From contig NZ_CP036150.1 in NCBI RefSeq assembly GCF_008329965.1, positions 2,744,439 through 2,808,438 of the forward strand: DNA of 64,000 bases, in the 5' to 3' direction. The notes under the pieces were generated by a model, which saw nothing but the letters and a program-made list of their open reading frames with translations, was not told the origin of the DNA and ran no database searches. Shown one piece after another: positions 34,897 through 44,097 of this stretch (positions within the stretch are counted from its first letter, which is position 1; each line of letters opens with the position of its first letter). This stretch comes from Oceanispirochaeta crateris. Its GTDB lineage: Bacteria > Spirochaetota > Spirochaetia > DSM-2461. Position numbers and translations under genes: made by a program.

Positions 34897-36292
34897 AGAT
34901 TCCTGCCTTTTCCACGGGGAGAGAAATAATGGCTTTGGTCCAGCTGCCGGGTTCACTTACTATATTCAAACTTCCCTTATGTTGTTTTATAATATATTTT
35001 GAAGTGCTCAGTCCAATCCCCGAACCTTCGCTTTTTGTAGAAAAGAATGGCAGAAAAATTTCTTTCTGAATTGCCGGATCAATACCACAGCCATTATCTT
35101 TAACAGTTATAAATATATTGGGAGCAAGAAACTTTGTAGTGATTTCAATAAACCCCTGTTCAGAAGACTTTGCCTGAATAGCATTTAAGATGAGATTCAA
35201 AAATACCTGCTTCAGCATTCCGCTATCCCCGGGGATTTCAGGTAAATCTTCTGCGAAAATCAAATCCAGACGAAACCTTGCCTTTTTTACGGTATATTCC
35301 AGAAGAAGCTGTATATCATTTAGGATATTGTTAATATTTACCTTTTTCTTCTGCATCCGGCTGCTTCTGGACACATCCAGAAAGCTGTCAAGAAATGCTA
35401 TAAGACCAGAAACTTCATCCTGAATTATTTTGGAGTATTTAACAATGTCTTGATTATCAGGATGCTTGAGTCTCAAAATTTCGGCAGATCCCTTAATGGG
35501 TTCCAGCGGGTTTTTCACTTCATGAGCCAGAACAGAAGAGAGGTTGCCTAATACGGCCATTTTTTCATTTTTCACCCGGTATTCTATAGATTGTTCGATT
35601 TCATCCATCATTATCTTAAATGTTCTTTTCAAAATTGAAATTTCATTATCTGAGTCGTTTTTCTCAATCTCTGAACGCTTCAGCATAAAGCTTTGAATGT
35701 CTTCAGTTAATTGAATGATAGGTTTTGATATTTGCCGGCTAATCAGGTAGGCCGCGAGGATTCCGGCAGATAGGACAGATGCGGTCAGTATGAGGATTCT
35801 TTTCTCAAAAGATTTTATTAATTTAAGGTAATTCATATCTGAAAGAATTATATGGATAAACCCCTTTCTATCATGGTCTATCTCAACAGCGCTGAAAAAC
35901 ATATAGTTATATGTATTGCCCTCCTGGTGTCTCTCCTTGATAATATTTTTATCGCCAAAATCATTATCTTTAAAATGATAAGAGCTGTCTTGCCCCAATT
36001 GTTTGATATTTGAATGCATCTTTATGTAATTATCCGCTCCAACCAGAGAAACTGAGACAACATCATCATCCTGATCCAGAGTATCAAAAAGGAGTTTAAT
36101 CGCGTAGAAATCATAACTGTACAGGTGGTTGCGAACAGATGCCGCCAGTAATTTAGTTAAAACCTGTCCCTTCTTATCAACCTGATTTGTAATCAGTTCT
36201 CTCTGGACAGAAAGAGAGTATGTACTGAGAATGGCCGCTGTGGCAAAAATCAGGCATATAATGGCAATAATAATCCGGTATGAGAGTCTCAT
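34886..36292 (-). CDS. sensor histidine kinase for tctCBA (DctB-like)
   Basis: A 468-residue kinase. Helix at about 5-25, an extracytoplasmic sensor of some 130 residues, a second helix (ILILTASVLSAGILAAYLI), HAMP, the His in LAHEVKNPLEPIKG and an ATPase domain (NLILNAIQA, DNGCGIDP, FLPFFSTKSEGSGIGL). By domain order it resembles DctB/AtoS-type kinases that sense organic acids. The ATG at 36292 is chosen; the frame continues 174 bases upstream but that part is not protein-like. Its ribosome site is weak. Confidence 0.88.
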   Translation of the reverse strand: MRLSYRIIIAIICLIFATAAILSTYSLSVQRELITNQVDKKGQVLTKLLAASVRNHLYSYDFYAIKLLFDTLDQDDDVVSVSLVGADNYIKMHSNIKQLGQDSSYHFKDNDFGDKNIIKERHQEGNTYNYMFFSAVEIDHDRKGFIHIILSDMNYLKLIKSFEKRILILTASVLSAGILAAYLISRQISKPIIQLTEDIQSFMLKRSEIEKNDSDNEISILKRTFKIMMDEIEQSIEYRVKNEKMAVLGNLSSVLAHEVKNPLEPIKGSAEILRLKHPDNQDIVKYSKIIQDEVSGLIAFLDSFLDVSRSSRMQKKKVNINNILNDIQLLLEYTVKKARFRLDLIFAEDLPEIPGDSGMLKQVFLNLILNAIQAKSSEQGFIEITTKFLAPNIFITVKDNGCGIDPAIQKEIFLPFFSTKSEGSGIGLSTSKYIIKQHKGSLNIVSEPGSWTKAIISLPVEKAGICEA

Positions 36293-36505
36293 GGAGATAT
36301 AATAATACAAGTTAAGCAATTTTACAGCTTTTAATTGTATAGGTTGACAGAGCCATGATCGATCTGGAGAAAAGACACACTTCTTAGCATAGAGGCCGAA
36401 AAACAGCAGGTGACAACAGTAAGTATAAAGACTCCCGCTATTTCTGATCTTCTTCTCACCCGCCAATCCGGAAACAATCTATTAAGAAGATCAATAACAG
36501 CTCAT

Positions 36506-37411
36506 CTAAAGGAAGACGGCTAGCCCCCACATCAGAAAGAAACTGATGATCAATGTCATATTCACAACGGCCCCTGCACTATCACGGTCATAAGCAAACT
36601 CAATGGAATAAGGAACAACAGTAAATCCCGCTGGCAGAATCAAACACATGAATACAATTTTCCTCACAACCTCATCCGCTGGAAGGAAATTCCACACAAG
36701 GATTCCTAAAACGATCCCGATGGAATACCTCAGAATCAGAAGAGAGACTAAACCACTCTTCAAGTGTTTTCTCCATCCAAAACTGAGGACAAGACCCAGA
36801 ACTAATAAGACTAGAAATTGATTGGCAGCGCTTAATACATTCAACCAGGAGAGAAAAAAACCGGGAAGACTCCATCCAATGAAATTGAGTAGGAGGGCAA
36901 ATAAATAACAAAGAAGAGGAATAGAGCGTCCAAAGACCTTAAGGGTTCCCCAGAAACCCCTCTTATGGTTTTCTGAAGCCGGAGAATAACGCTCTCCCAC
37001 CATATAGGAGATGCCAAAAATAGCAATGGCATTCCCAATGTCAATGAGGGCACCGACCTGAACGCCGAGATCCCCATAAATCCCTTGGAGTATGGGAAAA
37101 GCAAAGAGGCCGAGGTTAAGTCCCATGGTGGACATGAGCATCAATCCTTTTCGATCCTGGGGAAGAGCTCGAAACAGATAGAGCCCTGCCCCCAATCCTA
37201 CAATGGCAGCTATGACAGGAATCCAGGGAAGAATAAAGAGTTCGCTTGTAATCCTTGATTTTGTAACGCTACCAAGAATGAGGGCCGGAAATGTCACGTT
37301 CATGACAATCTTGGAAAGAACACCGCTGTGGTCGGCGTTTAATACCCCGATCCTTTTCAAAAAATAGCCCAGAAGAATTGTGAACAGGCTCAACAAAAAT
37401 GGAATTTGCAT
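36506..37411 (-). CDS. AEC family transporter (second copy)
   Basis: A 301-residue membrane carrier with about ten hydrophobic segments and the AEC start (LFTILLGYFLKRIGVL, MNVTFPALILGSVTKS). It probably carries an organic acid. It is flanked by the mgl terminator upstream and the tct kinase downstream (213-base gap); its link to the tct system is possible but not shown. Only distantly similar to the AEC protein at 22410. Confidence 0.85.
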   Translation of the reverse strand: MQIPFLLSLFTILLGYFLKRIGVLNADHSGVLSKIVMNVTFPALILGSVTKSRITSELFILPWIPVIAAIVGLGAGLYLFRALPQDRKGLMLMSTMGLNLGLFAFPILQGIYGDLGVQVGALIDIGNAIAIFGISYMVGERYSPASENHKRGFWGTLKVFGRSIPLLCYLFALLLNFIGWSLPGFFLSWLNVLSAANQFLVLLVLGLVLSFGWRKHLKSGLVSLLILRYSIGIVLGILVWNFLPADEVVRKIVFMCLILPAGFTVVPYSIEFAYDRDSAGAVVNMTLIISFFLMWGLAVFL

Positions 37412-37457
37412 TGGAATATTATGGCGATTAGTCTCTGAGCAGACAAGACAGTGAAAT

Positions 37458-37484
37458 AAAAAAACCCGGAAACCGGGTTTTTTT
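37458..37484. terminator. terminator after mglC (both directions)
   Basis: ACCCGG-AAA-CCGGGT with a run of seven A on one side and seven T on the other: a perfect symmetrical hairpin that can terminate transcription on either strand. It lies 34 bases after the mglC stop. Confidence 0.9.
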
Positions 37485-37518
37485 ATGCTTGTTTATGAAA
37501 AGAGGTAAGATTGAGAAA

Positions 37519-38544
37519 TCAGACCTTCTTCAGATATTTCTTAGCATCCAGAGATACGGCAACAACGATGATAATACCCTTGATGATATACTGATAATAC
37601 TGATCCAGTCCGATGAAGGTCATCCCGTAGGAGATGATGGTAAACATCAGGACTCCCGCCACGGCCCCTGATACTTTTCCAATCCCGCCCGAAAAGGATA
37701 TTCCTCCTACAACACAGGCGGCAATCGCATCCAGCTCATAGCCGAATCCAGTCCCGTTATTGGCAGAACCGATTCGCGCGGCTTCGAGGTATCCGCCCAG
37801 ACCGTACATAACACCGGCTAGGACATACACCAGGATGGTGGTTCTTGTAACATTAACTCCGGAAACATTGGCAGCCTCTGGGTTTCCCCCTACGGCATAC
37901 ATATTCTTTCCGAAGGTAGTTTTATTCCAAAGGACCCATATGAGGACCGCTGTGAGAGCGGCAATGATGACCAGGTTCGGGATTCTCAATGTCTCTCCTG
38001 TCACAAGTTCTACATAGCGGGTATCATGCCCCCCGATCGGCTGAGGTCCGGGAGCTCCGGACGCAAAGTAGATTGAGAGAATGCCGTAAAGGGTAATCAT
38101 CATACCCATGGTAGCAAGAAAGGGATGAATTTTGAATGTTGCAACAACCCAACCATTAATGGCTGAGAAAAAAACACACACGGCGATAGCCACCAGAAGT
38201 GGCACAAACAAGGGAAGCTGAGCCATGTCAGGATAGAAGCGTCCGGCATAATCGGGTCTCTGAAGAAGAGAAGCAGAGACTACCGCGGCGAATCCCACAG
38301 ACCGCCCCAAGGAAAGGTCCGTCCCCTGAAGAATGATGATACCGGCCACACCAAAGGCCAGTATCAGACGCACAGCCGACTGGGTCAGGATATTCCTCAA
38401 TACCGGTATGGATATGAAGGAGGGTTCCCGGATTACGACAATCGAAATAATTGAAAATATAACAATGTAAATAGCATTATTGATCAGAAAATCTTTCCAC
38501 TCATCCCATGACTTATTGAAGAAATTTGTCCTTTGGATGCTCAT
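37519..38544 (-). CDS. mglC: galactose/methyl-galactoside ABC transporter permease MglC
   Basis: A 341-residue permease with 8-10 membrane segments, including the family stretch [18 protein letters not shown] and [15 protein letters not shown] typical of MglC. It pairs with MglA ATPase and MglB binding protein for import of galactose or glucose. The start overlaps the mglA stop by 4 bases. Last gene before the terminator at 37458. Confidence 0.93.
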   Translation of the reverse strand: MSIQRTNFFNKSWDEWKDFLINNAIYIVIFSIISIVVIREPSFISIPVLRNILTQSAVRLILAFGVAGIIILQGTDLSLGRSVGFAAVVSASLLQRPDYAGRFYPDMAQLPLFVPLLVAIAVCVFFSAINGWVVATFKIHPFLATMGMMITLYGILSIYFASGAPGPQPIGGHDTRYVELVTGETLRIPNLVIIAALTAVLIWVLWNKTTFGKNMYAVGGNPEAANVSGVNVTRTTILVYVLAGVMYGLGGYLEAARIGSANNGTGFGYELDAIAACVVGGISFSGGIGKVSGAVAGVLMFTIISYGMTFIGLDQYYQYIIKGIIIVVAVSLDAKKYLKKV

Positions 38545-40073
38545 ACTTCGGCCTCTCTATTATTGTTTAAAAATTTGGCAGACATATTGAATATCTCTGT
38601 CTGAGTTGTCTCATCTGTATTGACAATACCTGAAACATATCCATTGCTCATGACCATAATCCTATTGGTGATTCCCAAGAGTTCAGGCATTTCTGACGAA
38701 ACCATGATCACTGACTTTCCTCTCTTAGCCAGATCGATAATAAGCTGATAGATTTCAAATTTAGCTCCTACATCAATTCCCCGGGTAGGTTCATCAAGGA
38801 GAAGGATATCCGGATTTGTCAGAAGCCAGCGGCCGATAATAACCTTCTGCTGATTCCCACCACTAAGAGATCGAATCAGTTCTTTCCTATTTGGTGTCTT
38901 GATCCTCATATTGCCAATCTGTTTATCCGTATCATCTTTCATCTTCTGGTCTACAAGAAATCCCAATTTATTCTTATATGCCTGAACATTGGATATGGTG
39001 GAATTGAAGGTTATATCCGCGACTGGGTAAATACCAGTCTCCCGACGTTCCTCCGTCAGTAATGCAAAATGATTATTAATAGCCTTATGAGGATTGGAAT
39101 TATCAATTTTTTTACCATCAATAAGGATTTCACCGCTACGCAAAGTTCTGGCCCCAAAGAGGGCTTCCACCATTTCGGTCCTTCCTGCACCCACCAATCC
39201 AGCGACACCCAAGATTTCACCACGGTGAAGTTCAAAATTTACATTATGGATGATCGGGGGATATTTAGTAGTTAAATTCTTGACAGTCATATGAACTTCA
39301 CCAGGCACATTTATTTTAGGAGGAAACCTTTCCTCCAGATCCCGACCGACCATCATATTCACGATTTTTTCCATGGTAAGATCTTCAATTTTTTCAGTCC
39401 CGATGTAGTTTCCATCCCTAAGAACTGTTACTTCATCGGAAATTTCAAAGATTTCTTCCATTTTATGAGAGATATACACAACTCCGACACCCTCTGTCTT
39501 CAATACATTGATGATGTCGAATAGCTTTTTAACTTCATTATCCGTCAGGGATGATGTTGGTTCATCCAGGACGATGATCTTTGCATCATAGGAAACAGCC
39601 TTGGCTATTTCCACCATCTGCCTTTGTGATACCGAAAGTTTATCCAACCTGGTCCTTGGATCAAGGTGAATATTCAGGCGCTCAAAAAGAGCCTTTGTAT
39701 CATCATACATTTTCTTCTCATCCACAAAGATTCTCTTGACGGGGTAACGCCCCAGCCAGATATTGTCGATGATGGTCCTCTGTACGACCTGATTCAATTC
39801 CTGGTGAACCATGGAGACTCCATGTTCCAGGGCATTTTTGGGGTCCTGAAAATTGAACTCTTCATTATTCAGGTAGAATTGTCCTTCATCCTGTCTGTAA
39901 ATACCAAAGAGACATTTCATTAAAGTGGATTTCCCTGCCCCGTTTTCACCCATAAGGGAATGAACAGTTCCGGCGCGAACATTCAGGCAGACATTTTTCA
40001 ACACCTTAACACCTGAGAATGATTTGCAGACATCTTTAATTCTCAATAAATATTCTTCTTGCAAAAGAATCAC
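38541..40073 (-). CDS. mglA: galactose ABC transporter ATP-binding protein MglA
   Basis: A 510-residue ATPase with two ABC domains. Site 1: [40 protein letters not shown]. Site 2 has the degenerate Walker A of this family ([16 protein letters not shown]) and a normal signature [15 protein letters not shown] with [12 protein letters not shown]. This asymmetry is normal for Mgl/Rbs-type ATPases. It is 140 bases downstream of mglB, with a hairpin in between. Confidence 0.94.
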   Translation of the reverse strand: MILLQEEYLLRIKDVCKSFSGVKVLKNVCLNVRAGTVHSLMGENGAGKSTLMKCLFGIYRQDEGQFYLNNEEFNFQDPKNALEHGVSMVHQELNQVVQRTIIDNIWLGRYPVKRIFVDEKKMYDDTKALFERLNIHLDPRTRLDKLSVSQRQMVEIAKAVSYDAKIIVLDEPTSSLTDNEVKKLFDIINVLKTEGVGVVYISHKMEEIFEISDEVTVLRDGNYIGTEKIEDLTMEKIVNMMVGRDLEERFPPKINVPGEVHMTVKNLTTKYPPIIHNVNFELHRGEILGVAGLVGAGRTEMVEALFGARTLRSGEILIDGKKIDNSNPHKAINNHFALLTEERRETGIYPVADITFNSTISNVQAYKNKLGFLVDQKMKDDTDKQIGNMRIKTPNRKELIRSLSGGNQQKVIIGRWLLTNPDILLLDEPTRGIDVGAKFEIYQLIIDLAKRGKSVIMVSSEMPELLGITNRIMVMSNGYVSGIVNTDETTQTEIFNMSAKFLNNNREAEV

Positions 40074-40146
40074 CTCTCTACCGATACAGACTCAAATCCT
40101 ATACATAATAGAAACTTTACTGATCAATTTTAATTATTGAAATAAA

Positions 40147-40180
40147 AAATTGCAGAAGCATCTCAGTGCCCCTGCAATTT
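40147..40180 (-). terminator. hairpin between mglB and mglA (partial terminator)
   Basis: On the minus strand AAATTGCAG pairs perfectly with CTGCAATTT around a 16-base loop and is followed by TTTATTTC. Such a hairpin would lower readthrough into mglA and mglC and protect the mglB message, giving more binding protein than transporter. Confidence 0.75.
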
Positions 40181-40213
40181 CTAAACTTTAAGACTTAATG
40201 CTTGAAATGAAGC

Positions 40214-41236
40214 CTATCTGAATTCCTGGTAGTTTTTGGGTGTAACACCCACATATGCTACTCGAACAGCCTTTGAACCATCAGTTGTCAATGTCCAGTT
40301 GGTTCCTTCTGTAGGAGCTTTGCCTTTTGCAACATTGACAGCCAGATCAATAGTGGCTTTAGCCTGATTGGCTCCGTCATTCAATACGGTTCCGTCCAAT
40401 TCACCTTCAGCAATGTGAGTCAGAGCCTGATCCAAAGCATCTACGGAGTAGATGGGAAGTCTTACTCCTGCAGCCTTCATAGCTGTAATGGCACCGAATC
40501 CCATACCATCATTGTTGCAGATAACGAGCTCAATGTCCTTTCCAAAAGAAGATGTCAACCATGCTGCCATCTTGTCATTTCCATGCTGTGTAGACCAGTT
40601 AGGATCTGCTTCAAGTGCGAGCTGTTTTACCTTGATACCGGCATCTGTGAAAGCTTTTACAGATTCTCTTGTTCTTGCTTCAGCATCTGGGTGTCCGGGC
40701 TCTCCTTTGAGCATAACATACTGAACGACTCCATCACCATTCTTGTCCATTTTTGGATTGGCCTTCCAGTCGGCAACCATCATTTGTCCCTGGATGATTC
40801 CAGACTCTGCAGAGTCAGTACCTACATACCATACTTTATCATAGGAAGCCATGGCTTCTTTTGTTCCTTCCTTGTTGAAAAGAACAAGGGGAATGTCCGC
40901 TTTTTTTGCTTTGTCAATAACAGACTGAGCGGAAGCGGGGTCAACAAGATTTATAGCCAGTACATCAACACCCTTGGTGATGAAAATATCGACCTGATTG
41001 TTCAAAATAGCCTGCTGACCTTCGGAGTCAACAATCTGGATTTCTGCACCCAGTTCAGCAGCATAACTCTCAAGAACAGGTTTCATAACACCGTTCATAA
41101 AGTTATCCTGAAAGTTATAGATGTTGGCACCGATGACAATAGAATCACTGCCCTTGTCTTTCTGACCTTCTGCAAAAAGACCTGCAAAAGGTAAAACCAT
41201 CATGATGATGAGTGTAAAAAGAATCGCTTTTTTCAT
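40214..41236 (-). CDS. mglB: galactose/glucose-binding protein MglB
   Basis: A 340-residue periplasmic protein. Signal peptide (MKKAILFTLIIMMVLPFAGLFA), a galactose-binding fold (IVIGANIYNFQDNFMNGV, INLVDPASAQSVIDKAK, VICNNDGMGFGAITAMK, YSVDALDQAL) and a calcium loop MDKNGDGVVQY like that of E. coli galactose-binding protein. It captures galactose or glucose and may also feed chemoreceptors. GGAG lies 11 bases before the ATG at 41236; a longer frame to 41269 is less likely. Confidence 0.93.
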   Translation of the reverse strand: MKKAILFTLIIMMVLPFAGLFAEGQKDKGSDSIVIGANIYNFQDNFMNGVMKPVLESYAAELGAEIQIVDSEGQQAILNNQVDIFITKGVDVLAINLVDPASAQSVIDKAKKADIPLVLFNKEGTKEAMASYDKVWYVGTDSAESGIIQGQMMVADWKANPKMDKNGDGVVQYVMLKGEPGHPDAEARTRESVKAFTDAGIKVKQLALEADPNWSTQHGNDKMAAWLTSSFGKDIELVICNNDGMGFGAITAMKAAGVRLPIYSVDALDQALTHIAEGELDGTVLNDGANQAKATIDLAVNVAKGKAPTEGTNWTLTTDGSKAVRVAYVGVTPKNYQEFR

Positions 41237-41354
41237 AAAATAGATACTCCTTTGATATAAAAATATCATGTGTCTGTATCGAGAATAACACCGATTCAGT
41301 GGAGCACAATGTGATATATTCTCCTGTTTTTATAAGATTATCCAAAAATTATCT

Positions 41355-42365
41355 TTATTTTTTGAGTGTAAAGACCTGGTAGTCAATCCAGATATATTTT
41401 CCATCTTCCAGTGGAAAAGAGAGATCATCAAAACTTTTATTGTACAAAATGGCCTCTGCCAACTCTGTTATTGCCAAAGCCATTGATGCTGAATCGTTCA
41501 GGACTGTTCCCAAAAGATACCCTTCGGAGATGAGTTGTACAGCCTGGTCAAGACCGTCGATTCCCAAAACAGGAATCCAACTCTCATCCTCTCTGTCGAC
41601 CCGGCCATTTTCATTATTATCTTTGAAAAACCCCATCTGTCTCATCCGGGTGATGGCTCCTATGGCCATGGCATCATTATTGGAGAGTACCAGTTCAAGC
41701 TGTTCACCATAATTTGTGATCAAATCACCCATTTTATCATAGGCTTCATCCCTGTCCCAGTTGGCCACTTCCGTCACAAGGAGATCAAGATCAAACCCCT
41801 TGAGGCGGAAGGTTCTAACAACCTCGGAAGTTCTGATTTCTGCATCCTGATGCCCCTGTTCTCCCTTCAAAATGATCGTTTGAATGCGGCCATCCCCGTT
41901 TCTATCGAATCGGTTTAGATGGTGCGGATCATTCCCGAAGAGCTCCATAACCAGCTGGGCCTGAATTTGTCCGGACTGTTCAGCCCTGGCGCCGACATAC
42001 CAGGTCTGATCCCAGAGCTGAAGGTCTTTTAATAGAGGTTCCCTGTTAAAAAAGATCACTGGAATATTCTCAGCACGGAGCTTTTTGATCACCGAATAAG
42101 CACCCAGTCGATCTACAGGATTGATCAGCATGAGATCGGAACCACTGTTGATTTGATTCTCAATGGTTTCATTTTGAAGGACCTGGGAGTTCCTGGCATC
42201 AAAAGTCTGAAAATCTGCCATTGGCTCACCCATGCTAACAATATGTCTTGAAAAGTTGCCGACAAAGAGATCTTCCCCGTTATATAGAAGGAGGCTTACC
42301 TTTTTTTCCGGAACCCGACAGGAAACCATGAGTCCGACCATCAACAGAAGAGACCATTTATTCAT
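41355..42365 (-). CDS. galactose-binding-protein-like lipoprotein, probable co-sensor
   Basis: A 336-residue MglB paralogue. Lipoprotein signal with lipobox MVSC (Cys16), then INPVDRLGAYSVIKKL, a calcium-type loop FDRNGDGRIQT, VLSNNDAMAIGAITRM and LGIDGLDQAVQLI, paralleling MglB. A second Asp/Asn-rich loop (KDNNENGRVDREDE) is an insertion not seen in MglB. It overlaps the kinase gene by 8 bases and lies between the two-component pair and mglBAC, so it probably presents sugar to the kinase, as XylFII does for LytS in clostridia. Transport use is less likely because mglB is complete. Confidence 0.85.
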   Translation of the reverse strand: MNKWSLLLMVGLMVSCRVPEKKVSLLLYNGEDLFVGNFSRHIVSMGEPMADFQTFDARNSQVLQNETIENQINSGSDLMLINPVDRLGAYSVIKKLRAENIPVIFFNREPLLKDLQLWDQTWYVGARAEQSGQIQAQLVMELFGNDPHHLNRFDRNGDGRIQTIILKGEQGHQDAEIRTSEVVRTFRLKGFDLDLLVTEVANWDRDEAYDKMGDLITNYGEQLELVLSNNDAMAIGAITRMRQMGFFKDNNENGRVDREDESWIPVLGIDGLDQAVQLISEGYLLGTVLNDSASMALAITELAEAILYNKSFDDLSFPLEDGKYIWIDYQVFTLKK

Positions 42366-44097
42366 TTTGTCCGTCCCCGTTTTGCAATCCAGAAGGAATC
42401 ATCAGCGTCACATTAGTCATTTCATCCAGCTCGCTAGAAATGATCAGGTCTGCCTTGTCGCCATAGTAGAGTTTCAGCCTCTGATACACATTCCGAAGCC
42501 CCACACTATGTCCATCCATTGTTCCATTCAGAATTTGATAGAGCATCTCGATTTTTTCCTTAGGAATACCATAACCACTGTTTTCCACCTCAAAAACAAG
42601 AAATTGCTCCTTCTTATACCCTCGGATAATGATCGTACCCTCTTCTTCACCCACTCCGTGATATATGGCATTTTCAACAAGAGGCTGGAGGATCAACTTC
42701 ATGACCTTGTAGTTGTAAATATCTTTATCAATTTCAAATCGGTATTCAAATTTTCCGATATAGCGGATTTTCTGAATGGTAAGATAGTTCCGAATATGGG
42801 AAATCTCATCCTTCACGGCAATGAAGTTCTTCCCCTTTGAAATGCTGATACGAAAAAACCGGGCCAGAGCAACCACCGTGGTTACAACATCTTCACTCCG
42901 TTCGTTTTCAGCCAGCCAGACGATAGAATCCAGGGTATTGTAGAGAAAATGAGGATTGATCTGATTTTGAAGTGCCACAAGCTCCGTTTTCCTTTTTTCA
43001 CGCTGTTCTGAAACAAGACGATCCATGAGTGTCCGGATTTCATCGATCATATCATTGAATGACTTGGCAACCAGAACTATCTCCTTTTGTCCGGTCACTT
43101 CCACCCGGCTGTAAAAATCTCCGCTCTCGATGCGGAGCATACACTTTTTCAATTGATTCAAAGGCTTGGAGATTCTTCGGGAAATAAACAGAGCCACAAG
43201 AGCCGTAATCAGCAAACTGCTCCCCATGATAAGGAACAAATTGAGGAACATCTGACTTTTGGCTTTGTTTAGATCGTCAATATTGGTCACAGTGACAATC
43301 CTCCATCTTGTATGAGAGAGTGTGTTGATGTTTCCGTACATTCCAATAGAATTGATATCTGCCTTAAAGCCGCCCAGATACTGGGCTCTCGCCAGTTCTA
43401 AACTTTCGGGAGCCATGGGTGCTCCACTTACAGTGGAATAGATGAGCGAGTCATCATCATTAAGGATCAGAATATGCCCTCCTGGTCCAAGGTTGGTTTT
43501 GCCTGCCAACTCCTTGATAACCCTGAAATTCAATTCCAGCAGCAGGACTCCTTTCTTTTGAACAGATCCGTCAAAATAATCCACCACCTTGGACACCGAG
43601 ATGATCTCTTCCTGAGTTCTGGTATCATCACCGGAAATATGAGGCGGTGAAAAATGAAAAATAGCATCATCTTTCATGGCATTCTGGAACCAGAATGAAA
43701 GAATCACCTGTTTGTCATATACCTTCCTATCGAGGTCTCCAAGCAAAAACACCCCATTTTTATCATAGAGGGCAAGGGATACGACATCTTTTTTACTCTC
43801 CATATTGTAGACATAAATATTCTGAAGTGATTCATAGGAATTCTTTAAATCAAGGTTGAGCGAAGAAGACTGGATATAATTGGCTATTTCGATGATGGAA
43901 TTGATATAACTCTCATAGTTCAGAACAATCTGTTTATTGATTTCCCTGGATTGACTCTCCACGAGAGCATCTGTATGAATGGAAAAGCTTGTATAAAAAA
44001 TCAGCCCTGTTACAGCAAGGACGATTGTCACAATGGTTAGAGTCGAAATAAGGATGCTTTGTCCAATGGAAAGATCAATTCTGGTTAATTTCTTCAC
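42358..44097 (-). CDS. YesM-type sensor histidine kinase
   Basis: A kinase of about 579 residues. Membrane helix near residue 15-40, large double-Cache-like extracytoplasmic region to about 285, second helix (LFLIMGSSLLITALVALFI), HAMP, a His-kinase domain with LQNQINPHFLYNTLDSI (YesM/LytS type) and an ATPase domain (LVENAIYHGV, SVGLRNVYQRLKLYYG). The frame extends to 44181, overlapping the regulator by 107 bases; I use the GTG at 44097, but no start has a good ribosome site, so the end is uncertain. It works with the adjacent regulator and binding lipoprotein. Confidence 0.85.
   Translation of the reverse strand: MKKLTRIDLSIGQSILISTLTIVTIVLAVTGLIFYTSFSIHTDALVESQSREINKQIVLNYESYINSIIEIANYIQSSSLNLDLKNSYESLQNIYVYNMESKKDVVSLALYDKNGVFLLGDLDRKVYDKQVILSFWFQNAMKDDAIFHFSPPHISGDDTRTQEEIISVSKVVDYFDGSVQKKGVLLLELNFRVIKELAGKTNLGPGGHILILNDDDSLIYSTVSGAPMAPESLELARAQYLGGFKADINSIGMYGNINTLSHTRWRIVTVTNIDDLNKAKSQMFLNLFLIMGSSLLITALVALFISRRISKPLNQLKKCMLRIESGDFYSRVEVTGQKEIVLVAKSFNDMIDEIRTLMDRLVSEQREKRKTELVALQNQINPHFLYNTLDSIVWLAENERSEDVVTTVVALARFFRISISKGKNFIAVKDEISHIRNYLTIQKIRYIGKFEYRFEIDKDIYNYKVMKLILQPLVENAIYHGVGEEEGTIIIRGYKKEQFLVFEVENSGYGIPKEKIEMLYQILNGTMDGHSVGLRNVYQRLKLYYGDKADLIISSELDEMTNVTLMIPSGLQNGDGQNE

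Noticed and set aside
36293..36466. N-terminal extension of the tct histidine kinase
   Set aside because: The added 58 residues are rich in Cys and Tyr, unlike a kinase leader; the ATG at 36292 begins a normal membrane helix.
40415..41194. A 259-codon open frame on the plus strand opposite mglB
   Set aside because: It lies wholly inside mglB, has no recognisable domain and only mirrors mglB codon use.
42232..42840. A 202-codon plus-strand frame spanning the lipoprotein and kinase genes
   Set aside because: Antisense to two well-supported genes with no protein-like features or ribosome site.
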